From: Myxococcales bacterium
GTDB taxonomy: Bacteria; Myxococcota_A; Bradymonadia; UBA4248
Direction: 5' to 3'
Assembly: GCA_004554395.1 (NCBI GenBank)
Contig: SFMP01000194.1
Location: 1-6,863 of the forward strand
Length of the DNA: 6,863 nucleotides
Shown in pieces: positions 5,532-6,863 of the stretch; positions within the stretch are counted from its first letter, which is position 1, and the number at the start of each line of letters is the position of its first letter. The position numbers and the translations under genes are program-made. The notes under the pieces are model-generated. The model did not search any database. It was not told where the DNA came from and saw only the letters and a list, made by a program, of their open reading frames with translations.

Positions 5532-6727
5532 AACCTTGGGTTGAACATTTCTGCTTTTGGCGTTCATTTGGCGACGAAGCAAAATTCGCGACAATCGCCT
5601 TTATACCGCTATTTATATCGATAGTGTTGCCCATTGCCTACCCGCTCTTCATGTCGTTGACCTATGCCAACCAATCGGTCGTCGAGCGGACCGCCGTCGT
5701 CCTCGATGCCGACAACTCGGCACACAGCCGCGATATGATGCTCAGCATCGATGCGACACAAGGCCTCAGCATCAAACGACGCGTCGACACTCTCGAAGAA
5801 GGCATCCAAGCCGTCATGTCGCGCGAAGCCGATGCCTTCGTCTTCTTCCCCGACGATTTCTCCGCCAAAATCAAGCGACTCGAACGCGGCGACATGAAAG
5901 TCTACGTCTACGCGACGAACATGATGATATATGCCGCCACGCTCACAGCACTCCAAGAAACCGTACTCCACAAAAACGTCTCCATCGCCGTCGAACAAAT
6001 CGCCAACCCAAAAGGCGTCACCGGCGACAAGGCCTACAACACCATCGATCCGATTCAATACGATAAACACATCTTATTCTCTCCCACTTTAGCCTACTCC
6101 ACCTACATCACGCCTATCTTATTCTGCCTCGTCTTCCACCAAATGGGCCTCCTCATCTTGGGCTTCAGCGTCGGTTTCCACCGCGAGCGCGACAAATCAT
6201 TCGCCCAAAAAAATCTCTGGCTCGTCGATTACTTCTGGCGTTACTTGTTCTACGCCCTCTTCATCGGCCTCGGAACGGCATTCGTCTACGTCTACCTCTG
6301 CCCGCTCTTCGCCTGGCACCGAGGCGACACACCCATCGAAATCATGAAACTCATCTGGGTCATGGTCGCCTGCAACTTCCCCCTCGCAGCCGCCCTAGCA
6401 TCGTTCTGCCGCACGCGCTACACGGCATTCCAACTCATCTTGGGCACCACGCTCATCTTCTTCACCCTCAGTGGCTACGTCTGGCCACACTACGCCATGC
6501 CACCGTGGATTCAGCCCGCCACCCAATTCCTCGCCATTGACCCCGTCGCCCAAGGCATCATCAAAATCGCCTTCAAAGGCGCAACTTTCGCCGACTGCAA
6601 CCGCGAAGTCGCACACCTCATCCGCCTCTTCGTCATCTACACAGCCCTCTCTCTCGTCGTCATCCACCGCCGCCAAATCGCTCGCCCATTCACCCGAGCC
6701 TGGCACAAAATTCGCCCCGCCAAATAG
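5528..6727 (+). CDS. ABC-2-type permease, partner of permease 1
   Basis: This 399-residue inner-membrane permease is of the same ABC2_membrane_3 type as its neighbour, and of usual length. A membrane segment at about 21-45 precedes an extracytoplasmic domain (about 46-188) with VVLDADNSAHSR at 57-68, matching VDLDNSSVSR in permease 1. Further membrane segments lie near 191-214, 236-257, 273-293, 300-316 and 364-379. LSGYVWPHYAMPPWIQ (314-329) matches the corresponding motif of permease 1. It ends in a short basic cytoplasmic tail, in contrast to the acidic tail of its partner. Its ATG shares ATGA with the stop of permease 1 behind AAAGGAGG, which implies translational coupling and balanced amounts, as expected for a heterodimer. 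It encodes no nucleotide-binding domain. The family call is firm; the heterodimer is inferred. Confidence 0.92.
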   Translation: MKPWVEHFCFWRSFGDEAKFATIAFIPLFISIVLPIAYPLFMSLTYANQSVVERTAVVLDADNSAHSRDMMLSIDATQGLSIKRRVDTLEEGIQAVMSREADAFVFFPDDFSAKIKRLERGDMKVYVYATNMMIYAATLTALQETVLHKNVSIAVEQIANPKGVTGDKAYNTIDPIQYDKHILFSPTLAYSTYITPILFCLVFHQMGLLILGFSVGFHRERDKSFAQKNLWLVDYFWRYLFYALFIGLGTAFVYVYLCPLFAWHRGDTPIEIMKLIWVMVACNFPLAAALASFCRTRYTAFQLILGTTLIFFTLSGYVWPHYAMPPWIQPATQFLAIDPVAQGIIKIAFKGATFADCNREVAHLIRLFVIYTALSLVVIHRRQIARPFTRAWHKIRPAK

Positions 6728-6745
6728 CGACTTTTTCTCTTTTGG

Positions 6746-6777
6746 AGAGCCCTATCGGCTTTGCCGATACGGGCTCT
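6746..6777 (+). terminator. Long hairpin after the operon, possible terminator
   Basis: AGAGCCC TATCGGC (6746-6759) pairs with GCCGATA (6763-6769) and GGGCTCT (6771-6777) around a TTT loop, with only C6770 unpaired. That is a 14-bp stem starting 19 bases after the permease 2 stop codon. The place suits the operon end, but no T run follows; the T-rich stretch (6732-6743) is upstream. It may act as an mRNA 3' stabiliser or an atypical terminator. It is also an element of the right repeat array, which may be its only identity. Confidence 0.45.
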
Positions 6778-6863
6778 GGGTCGCCCTATTTCGCCCTTTG
6801 GGCTCAATACGGGCTCTGGGTCGCCCTATTTCGCCCTTTGGGCTCAATACGGGCTCTGGGTCG
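6769..6863. repeat. Right tandem array, 40-bp unit, same family as left array
   Basis: Units at 6769-6808 and 6809-6848 appear identical, and a third is cut by the window end at 6863. Each repeats an imperfect hairpin (6784-6813 and 6824-6853). CCC pairs with GGG and TATT with AATA; a TC/TC mismatch pair then precedes an inner GCCC/GGGC stem with a TTT loop. Read on the minus strand these mismatches are GA/GA, as in the type C elements of the left array. The array therefore belongs to the same family, in the opposite orientation. Its true length is unknown. Confidence 0.88.

Noticed and set aside
4991..5548. Minus-strand ORF of 185 codons opposite the permease 1 tail
   Set aside because: It is a Ser/Gly/Glu repeat produced by the antisense of the tail repeats and covers membrane segments of a real gene.

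Overview
The window carries one rightward gene cluster that looks like a Gram-negative envelope export system. In order it holds a TolC-type outer-membrane channel (515-2029), a TetR-family regulator (2109-2741), an HlyD-type periplasmic adaptor (2818-3807) and two paralogous ABC-2-type membrane permeases (3978-5531 and 5528-6727). All five genes are on the + strand. Channel, adaptor and permease pair would form a tripartite conduit across both membranes, and the TetR protein is the obvious candidate for local control. No ATP-binding-cassette gene is present, although the permeases belong to a class that normally needs an ATPase. It is either outside the window or elsewhere in the genome.

The organism must be diderm, because of the TolC-like channel, the adaptor and the signal sequences. 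Base composition is moderately GC-rich, with many TCG, CTCG and GCG words. I cannot name a species or phylum from the sequence. The G/C balance of the + strand changes strongly from G-rich at the left to C-rich at the right.

Region by region: 1-259 is a tandem array of a 105-bp unit made of short imperfect palindromes. 260-514 is a gene-free leader with a 26-bp direct repeat and presumably the operon promoter. 515-2741 holds channel and regulator, with a 19-bp inverted repeat just before the regulator. 2818-3807 is the adaptor. 3801-4049 is an 83-bp sequence present three times in tandem, spanning the adaptor stop codon and the start of permease 1. Only the third copy has an ATG and connects to the permease body. 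Permease 1 ends in a 115-residue acidic repeat tail absent from permease 2, and the two permease genes overlap by the ATGA motif behind a strong ribosome-binding site. After 6727 come a long hairpin and a 40-bp tandem array that runs off the window.

The most unusual point is that the two flanking arrays belong to one family in opposite orientation. Their elements share a plan: outer stem, one bulged base, a TAT/ATA stem and a variable inner stem-loop. Stem bases differ between elements in compensating pairs, and one element type keeps facing GA/GA mismatches while its inner stem changes. This suggests a structured repeat family under selection for folding.
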